DNA of 64,000 nucleotides from Prevotella melaninogenica (GTDB lineage: Bacteria > Bacteroidota > Bacteroidia > Bacteroidales > Bacteroidaceae). The DNA lies in the NCBI RefSeq assembly GCF_018127925.1, contig NZ_CP072348.1, positions 503,501 through 567,500 on the forward strand, given 5' to 3'. Within the stretch, counting starts at the first letter, position 1; each line of letters begins with the position of its first letter. The notes beneath the pieces were generated by a model. That model did not search any database. It saw only the letters and a program-made list of their open reading frames with translations, and was not told the origin of the DNA. Of the stretch, positions 17,066-26,894 are shown piece by piece. The translations under genes were made by a program, and so were the position numbers.

Positions 17066-19990
17066 TCACTTCTTCCCACTTATGTTCATCTTATAAATGA
17101 GATGCAACATTAAGTAATTTGGAATAGCATTAAAACGTGTCTCGGTTTTTCCTTGCCCGTTTATCTCATAACTTATGCTCTTGAGTTGATGAAATATATC
17201 GTACCCTTCGAGTTTGGCTGCCAGTTTCCCTTTTAAGAAGCTCTTACTAATGTATACGTTACAAATTAAATCATTAGCATTTATAAGAGGATCTGAATAA
17301 CCTCGGCGGCTAAACATCTTAAGATCCATACCTGTTTCTAATCCAAATTTAAATTTGTATGAACCTAACATACCATAATTAAAATCCAAGGTACGTATAG
17401 TTGAGAAATTTTCACGTCTACTATTAGCATATCTCCATTTCATTTCGCCAATCAAGCTACAAGTCAATCCTCCTTTTTGATAATTTAAAGATAGATTATC
17501 CTCTAACCAATGGTTGTTCACTTTACTCAATATGCTTTCTGCTTGACCTGTCACTCCTGTGAAGTCTACATTGTGGTTGTAACTATAGACAATAGCGTTT
17601 ACTAATGTGAAGTAGTTTTTATTATCTAATGGAAATGTTTCATATAATCCAATATTGCCATACCAGTTTCCCTTAACATTTTGTGGTTTATATGTATATA
17701 CACCCGTTGTAGGATTGTAAGTAAAACCATTAGCAACAGCATTCTGATTAATATTGATATTTATAAATGCCATTGGCAGCTTAAATCGCCTATTGTTGTT
17801 ATAACTAAAGGTTAAAGATACATTTGTTTTTCTACTATTTTTCAAATTCGGATTACCTAAAGAGATCGCTAAAGGATTGGAATTGTCAGATCGGGTAATT
17901 TTTGAGTAAAGATCTGGAGTTTCCATTTTCGAAGTCATAGTACCGTAAAAACTGTATTTGTTTATTGTAAATCCCATATTTAGAGACAATCCTGCAACCC
18001 AATTATATTGTTTGACAGAAGTGTTTAGCAATGAATTGCGATAGTCAAGCTTTTCACTTTTGTAACCAACAGACACGTTTGTATTGAAGAACACATTGTT
18101 GTGATTTTTAGATTTTGAACAACCAAATCCGAGTGAAACCGAATTTTGCTTACTTATATAAAACCCTTTGTAACTATTGTTAGCATCTAATGCGAGTAGG
18201 AGTGAATCACGAGAAGAAGGTAAACTGCCAAAATCGTGATTTTCTTCCTGCCATTTGTATAGTTTGTCTAATCTGTATTTTTGGTTGTTTCGGTAACTTC
18301 CTTTTTGCTGATATTGATATCCAGTGAAAAGTCTAAATCCATTAGGAATCACGAATGTATATTGTGGTCCTAAACGATAATTGTAGGAGTAAGATGGAGT
18401 GTTGTCATATCGATTGCGATAATCATTTATAGCATTGCTTTTTAAGTACTTCAACTGGTAATTGTTAAACATTGAATTTGTAGTATTTAAATAGTCACCT
18501 TCTATCAATGCCGATATACGGTCACCAGATGGTAACTGTTTATATGCATTGACATTAGCGAAAGTTGTAAGTGAATGACCGAATCCATATGTTTTAGAAG
18601 ACAATCGGTTTACACCAAAATCATTTACAAGTCTGTTTCTTGAAGAGGAGAATATCGTATCTAATATTGCTTCTGTACTACCTATTGTTGATGGGTCTGC
18701 ATTGAAGCGTGCTGAACGGACAGTTCCCCAATTATCAAATTTATTGTAATTTAAGCTTATGGTTGATTTTAGGAAAATGGGTGTTGAAATCTTTAAATTA
18801 TTTTGAAAGTCATAAATAAAGTTCTTGGATTTAACATCTGAGATGCTACGATTAAAGTTGTTTCCTCCAGTTAAGAAAGATTCAGCTATCATTTGACTGA
18901 TATTATGTGTATCTCTCCATGTGAAACTTGTAGACATATTATTTTCCAATGTGTTTTTTTCATTGCTAACAGCAGCGTTGAGACCTACTGTTCTTTGTAT
19001 AACCTGACCGTTTGGTAGCTTGGTTGGATCCCAATCTCCCTTTTCTCCGGGTTTGCGGTCTTCATTCACATTATTAATGTTTGAGAAAATAGATAACTGC
19101 AATCGTGGTGTGAAATATAATCCGAACGCTTTGGTTGCATACCTGCCGTTCGTACCACCAGCTATATCAAAGTTAGCTATAAAAGTTTTTTCATATTTTT
19201 TCTTTAGTGAGATATCCATGATGTAGTCTTTCTTATCAATATCAACACCCATAGCCTGACTTCTATCAGTACTTTTTTCAAATACCTTTAGATTTTTAAC
19301 AGTATAGTTTGGCAAATTCTCTATTAATTGTTTGTTATTTCCCTTGAAGAAATCTTTACCGTTAAGTGTAAGATAATCTAATTTTCGGCCATTGATGAAT
19401 ATCTCGCCATTACTATTAAGCGTAGCGCCTGGTAATTGTCTGATTAGCGCATCAAGCATACTTCCCTGAGGGAGGTTGAAGGCATCTGCATTATATATAA
19501 TAGTATCACCCTTCATTACCATCTTAATTTTTGTACTCTTAACAACAATCTCGCCTAACATATGCTCTTTATTTTCCATTCCTTTTCTCTTGATAGGAAT
19601 GTCTTGCATGTCAATGCTTGTGTTTCTACTTTTGAATAGTAGTTCTTTGTCGACAAAAGTTGTAAAATAATCAGGATGTTCTATTTTAAAAATGTATTTT
19701 CCCTCACTCAAATTCTTTTGCATATAGAAATAGGAGTCGGGATGAACAGCTTTGTCGTTCCATATAAAGGTGCGACATGTATCTATTACTGTACTATCTG
19801 CTGATAGCAAAGTTAGTTTAACATTTGATATAGGGAGGTTTGTAAAAGAGTCTACAATACGACCATGAATAGTATAATTTCGTGTTGGGGAAAGTAATAC
19901 TTTTTTTTGATAAGCTGATATTTGTTTTGGTAGTAATATTAATAAAGCAAGTAAGACAACTTGTGCCCATTTTAGGTTTTTCATATTCAT
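17066..19990 (-). CDS. TonB-dependent-receptor-like outer membrane protein
   Basis: A 974-residue protein with a signal peptide (to about residue 27). A CarboxypepD_reg-like Ig domain spans about 40-130 (YTIHGRIVDSFTNLPISNVK). A plug-like region spans about 145-270 (MLDALIRQLPGATLNSNGEI, NGRKLDYLTLNGKDFFKGN), followed by a beta-barrel of aromatic strands to the C-terminus (OMP_b-brl_3 style). Such proteins bind ligands at the surface; the ligand is unknown and no SusD partner is adjacent. It lies downstream of a BlaI-M56 pair on the same strand, suggesting regulated expression. Confidence 0.82.
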   Translation of the reverse strand: MNMKNLKWAQVVLLALLILLPKQISAYQKKVLLSPTRNYTIHGRIVDSFTNLPISNVKLTLLSADSTVIDTCRTFIWNDKAVHPDSYFYMQKNLSEGKYIFKIEHPDYFTTFVDKELLFKSRNTSIDMQDIPIKRKGMENKEHMLGEIVVKSTKIKMVMKGDTIIYNADAFNLPQGSMLDALIRQLPGATLNSNGEIFINGRKLDYLTLNGKDFFKGNNKQLIENLPNYTVKNLKVFEKSTDRSQAMGVDIDKKDYIMDISLKKKYEKTFIANFDIAGGTNGRYATKAFGLYFTPRLQLSIFSNINNVNEDRKPGEKGDWDPTKLPNGQVIQRTVGLNAAVSNEKNTLENNMSTSFTWRDTHNISQMIAESFLTGGNNFNRSISDVKSKNFIYDFQNNLKISTPIFLKSTISLNYNKFDNWGTVRSARFNADPSTIGSTEAILDTIFSSSRNRLVNDFGVNRLSSKTYGFGHSLTTFANVNAYKQLPSGDRISALIEGDYLNTTNSMFNNYQLKYLKSNAINDYRNRYDNTPSYSYNYRLGPQYTFVIPNGFRLFTGYQYQQKGSYRNNQKYRLDKLYKWQEENHDFGSLPSSRDSLLLALDANNSYKGFYISKQNSVSLGFGCSKSKNHNNVFFNTNVSVGYKSEKLDYRNSLLNTSVKQYNWVAGLSLNMGFTINKYSFYGTMTSKMETPDLYSKITRSDNSNPLAISLGNPNLKNSRKTNVSLTFSYNNNRRFKLPMAFINININQNAVANGFTYNPTTGVYTYKPQNVKGNWYGNIGLYETFPLDNKNYFTLVNAIVYSYNHNVDFTGVTGQAESILSKVNNHWLEDNLSLNYQKGGLTCSLIGEMKWRYANSRRENFSTIRTLDFNYGMLGSYKFKFGLETGMDLKMFSRRGYSDPLINANDLICNVYISKSFLKGKLAAKLEGYDIFHQLKSISYEINGQGKTETRFNAIPNYLMLHLIYKMNISGKK

Positions 19991-20081
19991 ATTTTTTATA
20001 AATGAAGAGTATGTTTGATTATTCTAATCACCCCTTTAGCCCAATTTACATTGGTCTAAAGAGTATGTGATATAATTGTTG

Positions 20082-21422
20082 CTATATTTTAAAAGAAATA
20101 GGAAGATTATATATAGCTTTTATTGTCTTATTTTTGGTGTTATCAGGTTTATCTTTTGACATTTTTTCTATTTCTTGTAAATCCTTCTGATTATATGAAG
20201 TGTCTTTTATATGCGTTACATTCAGGGACGAAACAGAACCTTTTGCGTCAACAGCAAAAGAGATATTATATATACGCACATTAGTACTATTTTTCTCTGG
20301 TAATTCTGAATCTTTTATGTCAACGTGAGAATCTTCGATTACATTACTCGGAGTAGTATTATTTATAGTTTTTTGTTCGATAATAGTATTTATTCTATCA
20401 TGCGGCACCTTATGTACTTGTTTTTTGTCTTTCTTAATAGTATTTCCTTTTGAGGTCTTTGATGTGAAAATTAGTTTCTTTTGATGTACATTGTATGCTT
20501 TTGTATTAACAGGTACAATTACTTCATTATTTACAATTTTGTTTGATACTAATGAGTGCGCTACACTCTCAATATTTTTGACGACTAATAGTGTAGCTAT
20601 TACTGGAATAAGAAGGGCATATTTTGCCTTTACTATTACTCTTGATCTACGTTTGTTCATCATTTTTATACGCTTTTTAAGAAGTAAAACATTGAAATTA
20701 TTTAGAATAGTAGGTGTCTTTTTATGATAAGTCATCCCCAACAAGTGATACTGGTAACTTTTTTGATTACATCCTACTTGCACAACATGAAAATCTGCAA
20801 GGTATTCAAGATTGAGTCTGATTTCTTTTTTTAACAACCATGCAAAAGGATTGAACCAACATAAGATAGTAAATAATTCTGATAGCATTACATCTATGGA
20901 ATGCTTCTGTTCTACATGACACTGTTCGTGAATTAATATCTCTTGTAGTTGTGATTCATACAGTACTTCTCGATTAACAAAAATCCACTGGAAGAAAGAA
21001 AAGGGGCTCCCATTCTTCTCGATAATGTGTATCTTAAGCCCTTTAATGATACTTATCTCTGTTTTTTTTGCTAATCTGTATATTCCAATGAGTTGAATTA
21101 CAAAGCGTAGCAGAAAGATGCAAACACCACCCATATATATCCACAAAAGTACAGTATTCCATGACAGCACCATGGCTTTGGATGAAGGAGAAGGAGCTTC
21201 TGACAAGACTGTTTCAGCATATGTATTAGCCATATTTTGAGTAGCCTCACGAATACTAATCCAATTACTAAAATCAGCAAAAGGGACTAATAAAGCTATA
21301 AGGTATATATTCAACAACATAAATCTTCGCCAGCTAAAGAAAGTATCATTAGTAAACAATAGGCGATAAAAACCATACAAAAAGATGGTAATAATGTTTA
21401 TTTCAACAAGGTATGAAAGCAT
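20082..21422 (-). CDS. M56/BlaR1-family membrane metallopeptidase
   Basis: A 446-residue integral membrane protein. Membrane segments lie in the first 130 residues; then comes the zinc motif HEQCH in ILIHEQCHVEQKH, followed by a helix and EYLADFHV (third-ligand Glu region). Another membrane helix at about 265-285 (KYALLIPVIATLLVV) leads to a periplasmic tail. The tail lacks a penicillin-binding sensor and ends with a small TonB-C-like stretch (VDAKGSVSSLNVTHIKD). By family knowledge M56 proteases relay a surface signal by cleaving a BlaI repressor. It sits 56 bp downstream of the BlaI gene. Confidence 0.88.
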   Translation of the reverse strand: MLSYLVEINIITIFLYGFYRLLFTNDTFFSWRRFMLLNIYLIALLVPFADFSNWISIREATQNMANTYAETVLSEAPSPSSKAMVLSWNTVLLWIYMGGVCIFLLRFVIQLIGIYRLAKKTEISIIKGLKIHIIEKNGSPFSFFQWIFVNREVLYESQLQEILIHEQCHVEQKHSIDVMLSELFTILCWFNPFAWLLKKEIRLNLEYLADFHVVQVGCNQKSYQYHLLGMTYHKKTPTILNNFNVLLLKKRIKMMNKRRSRVIVKAKYALLIPVIATLLVVKNIESVAHSLVSNKIVNNEVIVPVNTKAYNVHQKKLIFTSKTSKGNTIKKDKKQVHKVPHDRINTIIEQKTINNTTPSNVIEDSHVDIKDSELPEKNSTNVRIYNISFAVDAKGSVSSLNVTHIKDTSYNQKDLQEIEKMSKDKPDNTKNKTIKAIYNLPISFKI

Positions 21423-21478
21423 AATCCAAATATTTTTTATACATTATCTTTAATACAGATAGCTATAATATCATAGTA

Positions 21479-21841
21479 TTACTCTTTTCCTTTCTCTATT
21501 TCACGAATAATGTCTACCAAATCTTTAAACGATAGATCCTCCTCCTTGGCAAAGAAACATACCATCTCTTTAAATGAATCTTTGAAGTAGTCATGTACAA
21601 ATCCTCTCATAAAACGATGTTTATACTCCTCTTCCTCTATGGCTGGTAAATAACTGTATGCAATGCCCTGCTTTTCTTGGGATATGTACCCTTTTTGTTT
21701 AAGATTCCTCATAACAGAAGCTACTGTGGTGTAGGGAGGTTTAGGTTCAGGGAGTTCCTTTAGAATCTCTGTTACCGTACATTTTTTTAGCTTCCATACT
21801 TTTTGCATAATTGCTTCTTCTTGAATAGATAATTTCTTCAT
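21479..21841 (-). CDS. BlaI/MecI/CopY-family repressor
   Basis: A 120-residue winged-helix repressor: KLSIQEEAIMQKVWKL, TVTEILKEL, the recognition helix YTTVASVMRNLKQKGYI and the wing EKQGIAYSYLP; C-terminal helices for dimerisation and for cleavage by the partner protease. It is first gene of the blaI-M56-receptor run. The lactam target is doubtful because no beta-lactamase is present; the receptor is the probable regulated gene. Confidence 0.9.
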   Translation of the reverse strand: MKKLSIQEEAIMQKVWKLKKCTVTEILKELPEPKPPYTTVASVMRNLKQKGYISQEKQGIAYSYLPAIEEEEYKHRFMRGFVHDYFKDSFKEMVCFFAKEEDLSFKDLVDIIREIEKGKE

Positions 21842-22093
21842 ATAAAATTTATAATGCTTTTTTGTTTTACTTTCAAAAATGTTGTTTGTTACTTAATAAC
21901 ATTCTGCAAAATTTCAAATGCGCTGTAAAGCTACTAAATTTTCGTAGATTACGATAACATTCTTCAGAAAAGAAAGCAAACTTGTCGTCCTTTTATGTTT
22001 ATTTAACTAATTTGGTTTATAGAATTTATAAGATAGCAAACGCTGCTACAATCACTATTGTTTACTGCTACATGTTTTTGGGATACATGAATT

Positions 22094-22212
22094 ACTGTCA
22101 CTTCTGTCATGCGCATATTACTCTTAACTGGTTGATTTGTAGTGTGTTTACACGAAGTGTTAAAAGTGACAGCAAAGTAAAATAAAAATTATTATAGTAA
22201 TATGGTTACATT
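22094..22212 (+). repeat. Hairpin/MITE-like repeat, copy b
   Basis: Opens ACTGTCACTTCTGTCATG and has AAAAGTGACAGCAAAGT near 22162-22178, then the tail ATTATAGTAATAT. Same family as 16829 and 62880. The flanks 21842-22093 and 22213-22377 hold no supported gene. Confidence 0.7.
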
Positions 22213-22377
22213 TCCGTATGAAAAGAAAATGTCCTCATACAGTTCAAAAGTCATCTGTGGGATGTTTTAGGACTGACCCAGTTTTAGGACTGATGCCCAA
22301 AAAAAAGTTCTACTGAGCCGGGATCTACAATCTCGGGATGTTGCGTCAGCGGTTTGATGGTAATTGGTATAGAAAGC

Positions 22378-22411
22378 AAAAGAGTTGTAATCAAATGATT
22401 ACAACTCTTTT
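22378..22411 (-). terminator. Terminator of the tRNA-Val/tRNA-Tyr transcript
   Basis: A perfect 16-bp inverted repeat AAAAGAGTTGTAATCA / TGATTACAACTCTTTT with a 2-nt gap, right after tRNA-Tyr on the minus strand. Confidence 0.85.
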
Positions 22412-22412
22412 G

Positions 22413-22494
22413 TGGGTAGTGATGGATTCGAACCACCGAAGCAAGAAGCAGCAGATTTACAGTCTGCCCCATTTGGCCACTCTGGAAACTACCC
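22413..22494 (-). tRNA. tRNA-Tyr (GTA)
   Basis: 82-nt class II tRNA on the minus strand. The acceptor is GGGTAGT/ACTACCC, the anticodon loop is CTGTAAA, and there is a long variable arm and a TTCGAATCC T-loop. Confidence 0.95.
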
Positions 22495-22501
22495 AAGGTG
22501 G

Positions 22502-22576
22502 TGGGCGTTGACGGATTCGAACCGCCGACCCTCTGCTTGTAAGGCAGATGCTCTAAACCAGCTGAGCTAAACGCCC
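22502..22576 (-). tRNA. tRNA-Val (TAC)
   Basis: 75-nt minus-strand cloverleaf. The acceptor is GGGCGTT/AACGCCC, the anticodon loop CTTACAA gives TAC, and the T-arm is CGGTTCGAATCCG. It is cotranscribed with tRNA-Tyr 7 bp downstream. Confidence 0.95.
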
Positions 22577-22714
22577 TTACTTTTCGTAAGCGGTTGCAAA
22601 AGTAGTCATTTTATTTTAACTGTGCAAACTTTATCATGGTTTTTTCTCCTTTTTTCTATTATATGACAAAGAAATGTTCTTTTAGAGTAGGTGTGGTATG
22701 GTGATATAAATAAA

Positions 22715-22751
22715 AACTCCCTATGAGTAGCTTTATGACTCATAGGGAGTT
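22715..22751 (-). terminator. Terminator of the purine permease gene
   Basis: 14-bp stem AACTCCCTATGAGT / ACTCATAGGGAGTT with a 9-nt loop, 20 bp past the permease stop; T-rich beyond it on the minus strand. Confidence 0.85.
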
Positions 22752-22770
22752 GCTTATTTTAAAGTCGCTT

Positions 22771-24075
22771 TTAGCTTCTCACAAAGTTCAAGATGAAGAG
22801 AACTGCTAATACAACGAGTGTCCAGTTCAAATCCTTCCACTGACGTGTAAACGTCTTCATGAATACATATGCAATGATTCCTAAGCAAATACCATCAGCG
22901 ATAGAATAGCAAAGCACCATTGTAATCATTGTGATGAAAGCAGGGAATGATTCTGTAATATCCTGAAGATTGATTTTCTTTACAGAGTCAATCATCAGTA
23001 CACCTACCATAACTAAAGCTCCACTTGTTGCAGCACTTGGGATAAGTAGGAAGATAGGGGAGAGGAAGAGGGATACGATGAAGAAAAGACCTACTGTAAA
23101 TGCTGTTACACCAGATCGACCACCTTCTGCAATACCGCTTGCGCTCTCAACGTATGTTGTCAGCGTTGAACTACCCAACATAGCACCACAAGTTGTACCG
23201 ATAGCATCACTCATCATTGCTTCCTTAACGTGAGGGATGTTGCCATTTGGTTCAACTATACCTGTTTTATCAGCTAAGCCCATCAGAGTGCCGATAGTGT
23301 CAAAGATGTTTATTAAGAGTAGAGAGAATATTACCAATACAGTCTTAAGATTCAGAAGACCTGAAAAGTCAAACTTACAGAAGATAGGAGTTATGTCCTG
23401 TGGTGCAGAAACTGGTAGCCATCCATTAGGAAAAACCGTTACGCCCATTGGTATACCTATAATTGTTGTGATGATGATACCCCAGAACAAAGAGCCTTTG
23501 ACGTTTCTTGCCATGAGCGCACCACTGAGTAAGATAGCAATAATACCAAGAATACAGGTAGGTGTGAAGGCTCCTAAGCCAACGAGGGTTGCATCGTTAT
23601 TAACGATAATGTTTGCATTCTTCAGACCGATAAAAGCAATGAATATACCAATACCAGCTGATATGGCATAGCGTAAATTTGTCGGGATGGCATTGAGAAT
23701 CATCTCTCGTACATTGAAAAAAGTAATTGCAATGAAGAGAACACCCTCAATGAGCATGATAGCAAGTGACTGCTGCCATGTAAACTTTAAAGATACGCAG
23801 AGTGTATAGGCAAAGAAGGCATTAAGACCCATAGATGGAGCTTGTGCAAAAGGAAGCTTTGCCATAAATGCTAACAACAATGTAGCTATAGCTGCTGCCA
23901 GTGCTGTACCAGTGAAGAGCGCTCCCTTGTCCATACCAGTACTTGCAAGGATACTTGGATTAACTGCTAAGATATAGCTCATAGTTAAGAATGTCGTTGC
24001 TCCAGCAATAATCTCAGTGCGGAGCTTCATCGACTTGGGGTTAAAGCCGAGGGCTTTTTCTAAGAAAGTCATCAT
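22771..24075 (-). CDS. NCS2-family purine permease (AzgA/PbuG type)
   Basis: A 434-residue inner membrane transporter with 12-14 hydrophobic segments. It starts MMTFLEKALGFNPKSMKLRT and carries the AzgA-type blocks EIIAGATTFLTMSYILAVNP and QAPSMGLNAFFAYT (substrate-binding TM3). NIFDTIGTLMGLADKTGI, around TM8, is the signature of guanine/hypoxanthine/adenine permeases. It imports purine bases with protons. It follows nudC by 28 bp, and an exported nucleotidase lies upstream, so the run fits purine salvage. Confidence 0.9.
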   Translation of the reverse strand: MMTFLEKALGFNPKSMKLRTEIIAGATTFLTMSYILAVNPSILASTGMDKGALFTGTALAAAIATLLLAFMAKLPFAQAPSMGLNAFFAYTLCVSLKFTWQQSLAIMLIEGVLFIAITFFNVREMILNAIPTNLRYAISAGIGIFIAFIGLKNANIIVNNDATLVGLGAFTPTCILGIIAILLSGALMARNVKGSLFWGIIITTIIGIPMGVTVFPNGWLPVSAPQDITPIFCKFDFSGLLNLKTVLVIFSLLLINIFDTIGTLMGLADKTGIVEPNGNIPHVKEAMMSDAIGTTCGAMLGSSTLTTYVESASGIAEGGRSGVTAFTVGLFFIVSLFLSPIFLLIPSAATSGALVMVGVLMIDSVKKINLQDITESFPAFITMITMVLCYSIADGICLGIIAYVFMKTFTRQWKDLNWTLVVLAVLFILNFVRS

Positions 24076-24102
24076 TGTTTTAAGGTTTAAATACTCTTTA
24101 GT

Positions 24103-24879
24103 TTATATTGATGTTTTGTTTATCCAATCATCAAGAATCATTCTCGCTATTGATAAAGGCTCAGGAATGGTTGGTAGGTTGTCCTTTGTAAACCAGGCTC
24201 CTTTTGACAGTTCGCTTTGTTGTAGATGAATGTCCCCACCGTCATAATCGGCATTAAAACCTACCATCAGACCACAAGGATAGGGCCAAGGTTGTGAACC
24301 AAAGTATCGGATGTTCTTTATCTTGATTCCTGTTTCTTCTTCTACCTCACGGTGTACAGCTTCTTCGAGTGTTTCACCAGTCTCAACAAAGCCTGCTACC
24401 AGTCCATAGAAATCTGTTTTGAAGTTACGAGCATGTACCAAAAGGACTTCGTCGCCTCGGTGTACAAGAACGATGACTGCTGTTGCCAATTGTGGCCATA
24501 CTTCTTTTCCACAGTTCGTACAACGCTTTGATATATCGGTGTGCATCTTCATCGGTGCACCACAAACGCCACAGAACTTAGTGTTATTATCCCAGTAAAG
24601 TAGTTCATGACACTTACCAGCCTTGAGATAAAGTTCCTTGGAAAGGTGGTAGAAGGATGGACGTAAGCCACACATCTCATACAGAGGATTGTCTGTAATT
24701 GGTTGGTCGATCATGACTGCCTTCACTTCTGTACCGTCTTCCATTGGTGTGACGTTCAGTACGTGTGTCCAAGGATGTAGTGTTACTGGAGCTTCTTCAG
24801 AAAGTGGAATGGTATAGCCTTTATCCACTTTCTCAAGCATAATATCTGTCTTACAGAAAACAAACCAGTATTTCTTCAT
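24103..24879 (-). CDS. nudC: NADH pyrophosphatase / NAD-cap hydrolase NudC
   Basis: A 258-residue Nudix enzyme splitting NAD(H) into NMN(H) and AMP, and able to decap NAD-RNA in other species. The N-terminal domain is divergent. A zinc ribbon follows (CGVCGAPM...CTNCGKEVWPQ). The Nudix box GFVETGETLEEAVHREVEEE is followed by TGI and then by the NudC-specific SQPWPYPCGLM motif. The gene sits between the exported nucleotidase and the purine permease on one strand. Confidence 0.92.
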   Translation of the reverse strand: MKKYWFVFCKTDIMLEKVDKGYTIPLSEEAPVTLHPWTHVLNVTPMEDGTEVKAVMIDQPITDNPLYEMCGLRPSFYHLSKELYLKAGKCHELLYWDNNTKFCGVCGAPMKMHTDISKRCTNCGKEVWPQLATAVIVLVHRGDEVLLVHARNFKTDFYGLVAGFVETGETLEEAVHREVEEETGIKIKNIRYFGSQPWPYPCGLMVGFNADYDGGDIHLQQSELSKGAWFTKDNLPTIPEPLSIARMILDDWINKTSI

Positions 24880-24970
24880 TGGTCTCAGTATTAATCTTTT
24901 ACCTGATTCTATTAACCCCTAAACTGTCTTTATGTTTATTGCTCTTAGGTTACTTTTCCTTCTGATTTGG

Positions 24971-26719
24971 TTATTCACCAAAGAGAAGTTTACGATCACG
25001 TGCAGCAGCAGGAACGGTCCATGTCTCTGGAATAAATTTCCAGTTATGGTTTGGCTGTGGATTCATCACACCAGCTTTCTTTATCTCTTCCATTAAATAA
25101 TGGCGTTGGTCTTTTGGACTTTCCCAAATGATTCGACTCTTCAAAGAGTCACGTGGAATACCAGCACCCTTGGTTAATAACTCGCCACCACCATTAGCAC
25201 GATAGCTATTAACTGCTACTGTATACCACTTATTCTCATCAAATGGTTCTCCATTACTCATGCGAAGGATATGTACCTTTTGTCCATCAGGTTTCGTAAC
25301 ATCGACTTCATAATCGATACCAGCTGCTGAATCAAAGTTGAATGAGAAGTTCTTGAAGCCAAGACGTTGTGCATCATTCTGTGTATTTGAGAGCAAAAGT
25401 AGATGATCTTCTGGGCTTTTCATTGTGTTACACCATAGGTCATAACTCATTTCAAGATGCTTACGAATCTCTTTACCAGTCAGACGCATGGTGCAGAGAT
25501 TGTTCTCATATTTATAAAGATTGAACATATCAGCAACAGTGATAGGACCAGACTTGATAGATGCGTTGAATAATAAAGGTGCATTGAAAGCAATATCTGC
25601 CTTAGTAATCTCCAACTCCAAGTTGAGGATAAGGTCGTTGAAAGCAGAGTTGCCGAAATAACTATCTTTTGTATAGATAGTATTTTCAAATCTTCCAATT
25701 ACCTGGTCGCTCCATGCTTTTACAGCATCAATCTCTGGTTGGAAGTGTTGAATGAAAGCTTCGTCAGCTTTGAGTTCTTTTACATCAACCAATTCACCCG
25801 TAGCTTTTGTTACGGTGTATTGACGCTTACCTTTGACAGTCTTAGGTCTAAGGGTTAATGTTGCTATCGCTACACGTTGTGCATTGTTAGCAGGGTCAAG
25901 GCAGATTACGTCTTTACCAACAATATTCTTTTCAATAGAACTATGTGGAGTATGGTCATGACCGAAGAAAACAATATCAAAACCAGGCATTTCCTTTGCT
26001 ACTTTCTTCGAAGCATCTTCATCGTATTCAGGTGTCTTGATACCACCATCCCAGCCAGAATGGAACAAACCAACAATAACATCTGGCTTTTCTTTCGTCT
26101 TCACCTCAGCCATTGTTCGCTTGGCACAAGAGACCATTTCTTCAAAGCGTAGACCACTCCAGATACTCTCTTTCAACCAGTTAGGTATAGCAGGGGTGAG
26201 CATACCGATAACACAAACCTTAATACCATTCTTTTTCTTGATAGTATAATAAGGTAAGATATAAGGCTTATTAGTCTTTGTGTCGATAATATTTGCACCA
26301 AGGATAGGGAACTTCAGCTCCTTAAACCATTTGTCATAAACCTTATGTCCTGTTTCAATATCGTGGTTTCCAACCGTTGCTACGTCATATCCCATATAGT
26401 TAAGCACACTTGCAGCGATGTTAGTCTTCTCTGGTGCAACGTAATTATAATAGTAGGAGATAGGCTGACCTTGTAGGATATCGCCATTATCCAATAAATA
26501 GACATTGTCTTTCCCATCCTTCTTACGCAGCTCTTCTACTAATGTATAGACTCTTGCCATAGAACCGCTCTTAGGCTTTCGAGTGATGAAATCGTATGGA
26601 AAGAAGGAACCATGCACGTCAGTTGTTTCGATAAGTTTGATGGTAACATCCTTCTGTTGTGCCATAGTTGAAGAACTGAGTCCTAACATGATGGAAAGTA
26701 ATATTGTTGAAAGTTTCAT
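24971..26719 (-). CDS. Exported 5'-nucleotidase / 2',3'-cyclic phosphodiesterase
   Basis: A 582-residue UshA/CpdB-type enzyme with a signal peptide (MKLSTILLSIMLGLSSSTMA). The metallophosphatase domain has the metal motifs LIETTDVHG, DNGDILQG, GNHDIETG and FGHDHTPH (residues 25-300). The C-terminal 5'-nucleotidase domain binds the nucleoside, with NSYRANGGGELL near the end. It dephosphorylates periplasmic nucleotides so that the bases can enter through the permease downstream (inference from context). Confidence 0.88.
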   Translation of the reverse strand: MKLSTILLSIMLGLSSSTMAQQKDVTIKLIETTDVHGSFFPYDFITRKPKSGSMARVYTLVEELRKKDGKDNVYLLDNGDILQGQPISYYYNYVAPEKTNIAASVLNYMGYDVATVGNHDIETGHKVYDKWFKELKFPILGANIIDTKTNKPYILPYYTIKKKNGIKVCVIGMLTPAIPNWLKESIWSGLRFEEMVSCAKRTMAEVKTKEKPDVIVGLFHSGWDGGIKTPEYDEDASKKVAKEMPGFDIVFFGHDHTPHSSIEKNIVGKDVICLDPANNAQRVAIATLTLRPKTVKGKRQYTVTKATGELVDVKELKADEAFIQHFQPEIDAVKAWSDQVIGRFENTIYTKDSYFGNSAFNDLILNLELEITKADIAFNAPLLFNASIKSGPITVADMFNLYKYENNLCTMRLTGKEIRKHLEMSYDLWCNTMKSPEDHLLLLSNTQNDAQRLGFKNFSFNFDSAAGIDYEVDVTKPDGQKVHILRMSNGEPFDENKWYTVAVNSYRANGGGELLTKGAGIPRDSLKSRIIWESPKDQRHYLMEEIKKAGVMNPQPNHNWKFIPETWTVPAAARDRKLLFGE

Positions 26720-26741
26720 AATTTTATTTTTAATTCAACTG

Positions 26742-26749
26742 CAAAAGTA
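26742..26749 (-). promoter_or_regulatory. -7 element for the nucleotidase gene
   Basis: TACTTTTG on the minus strand, 22 bp upstream of the start codon. A convincing -33 TTTG was not found. Confidence 0.55.
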
Positions 26750-26894
26750 CTAAATTATACGGAAAAAAACGAACTTGTTTTGTTATGTTTCAACGTCTCT
26801 TTTGATGGTTAGTTGAGTTGGGATAGTGTGTATGTCTTAAAGGGTAATATAGAATTGTTTGATAATGTGCTCTGTCGTATAAGAATGTGTAATT

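Noticed and set aside
22256-22377. Coding remnant reading TIKPLTQHPEIVDPGSVELF on the minus strand, overlapping the tRNA-Tyr region
   Set aside because: The frame continues through tRNA-Tyr and its terminator. A fragment of an unknown gene or IS is possible but cannot be supported.
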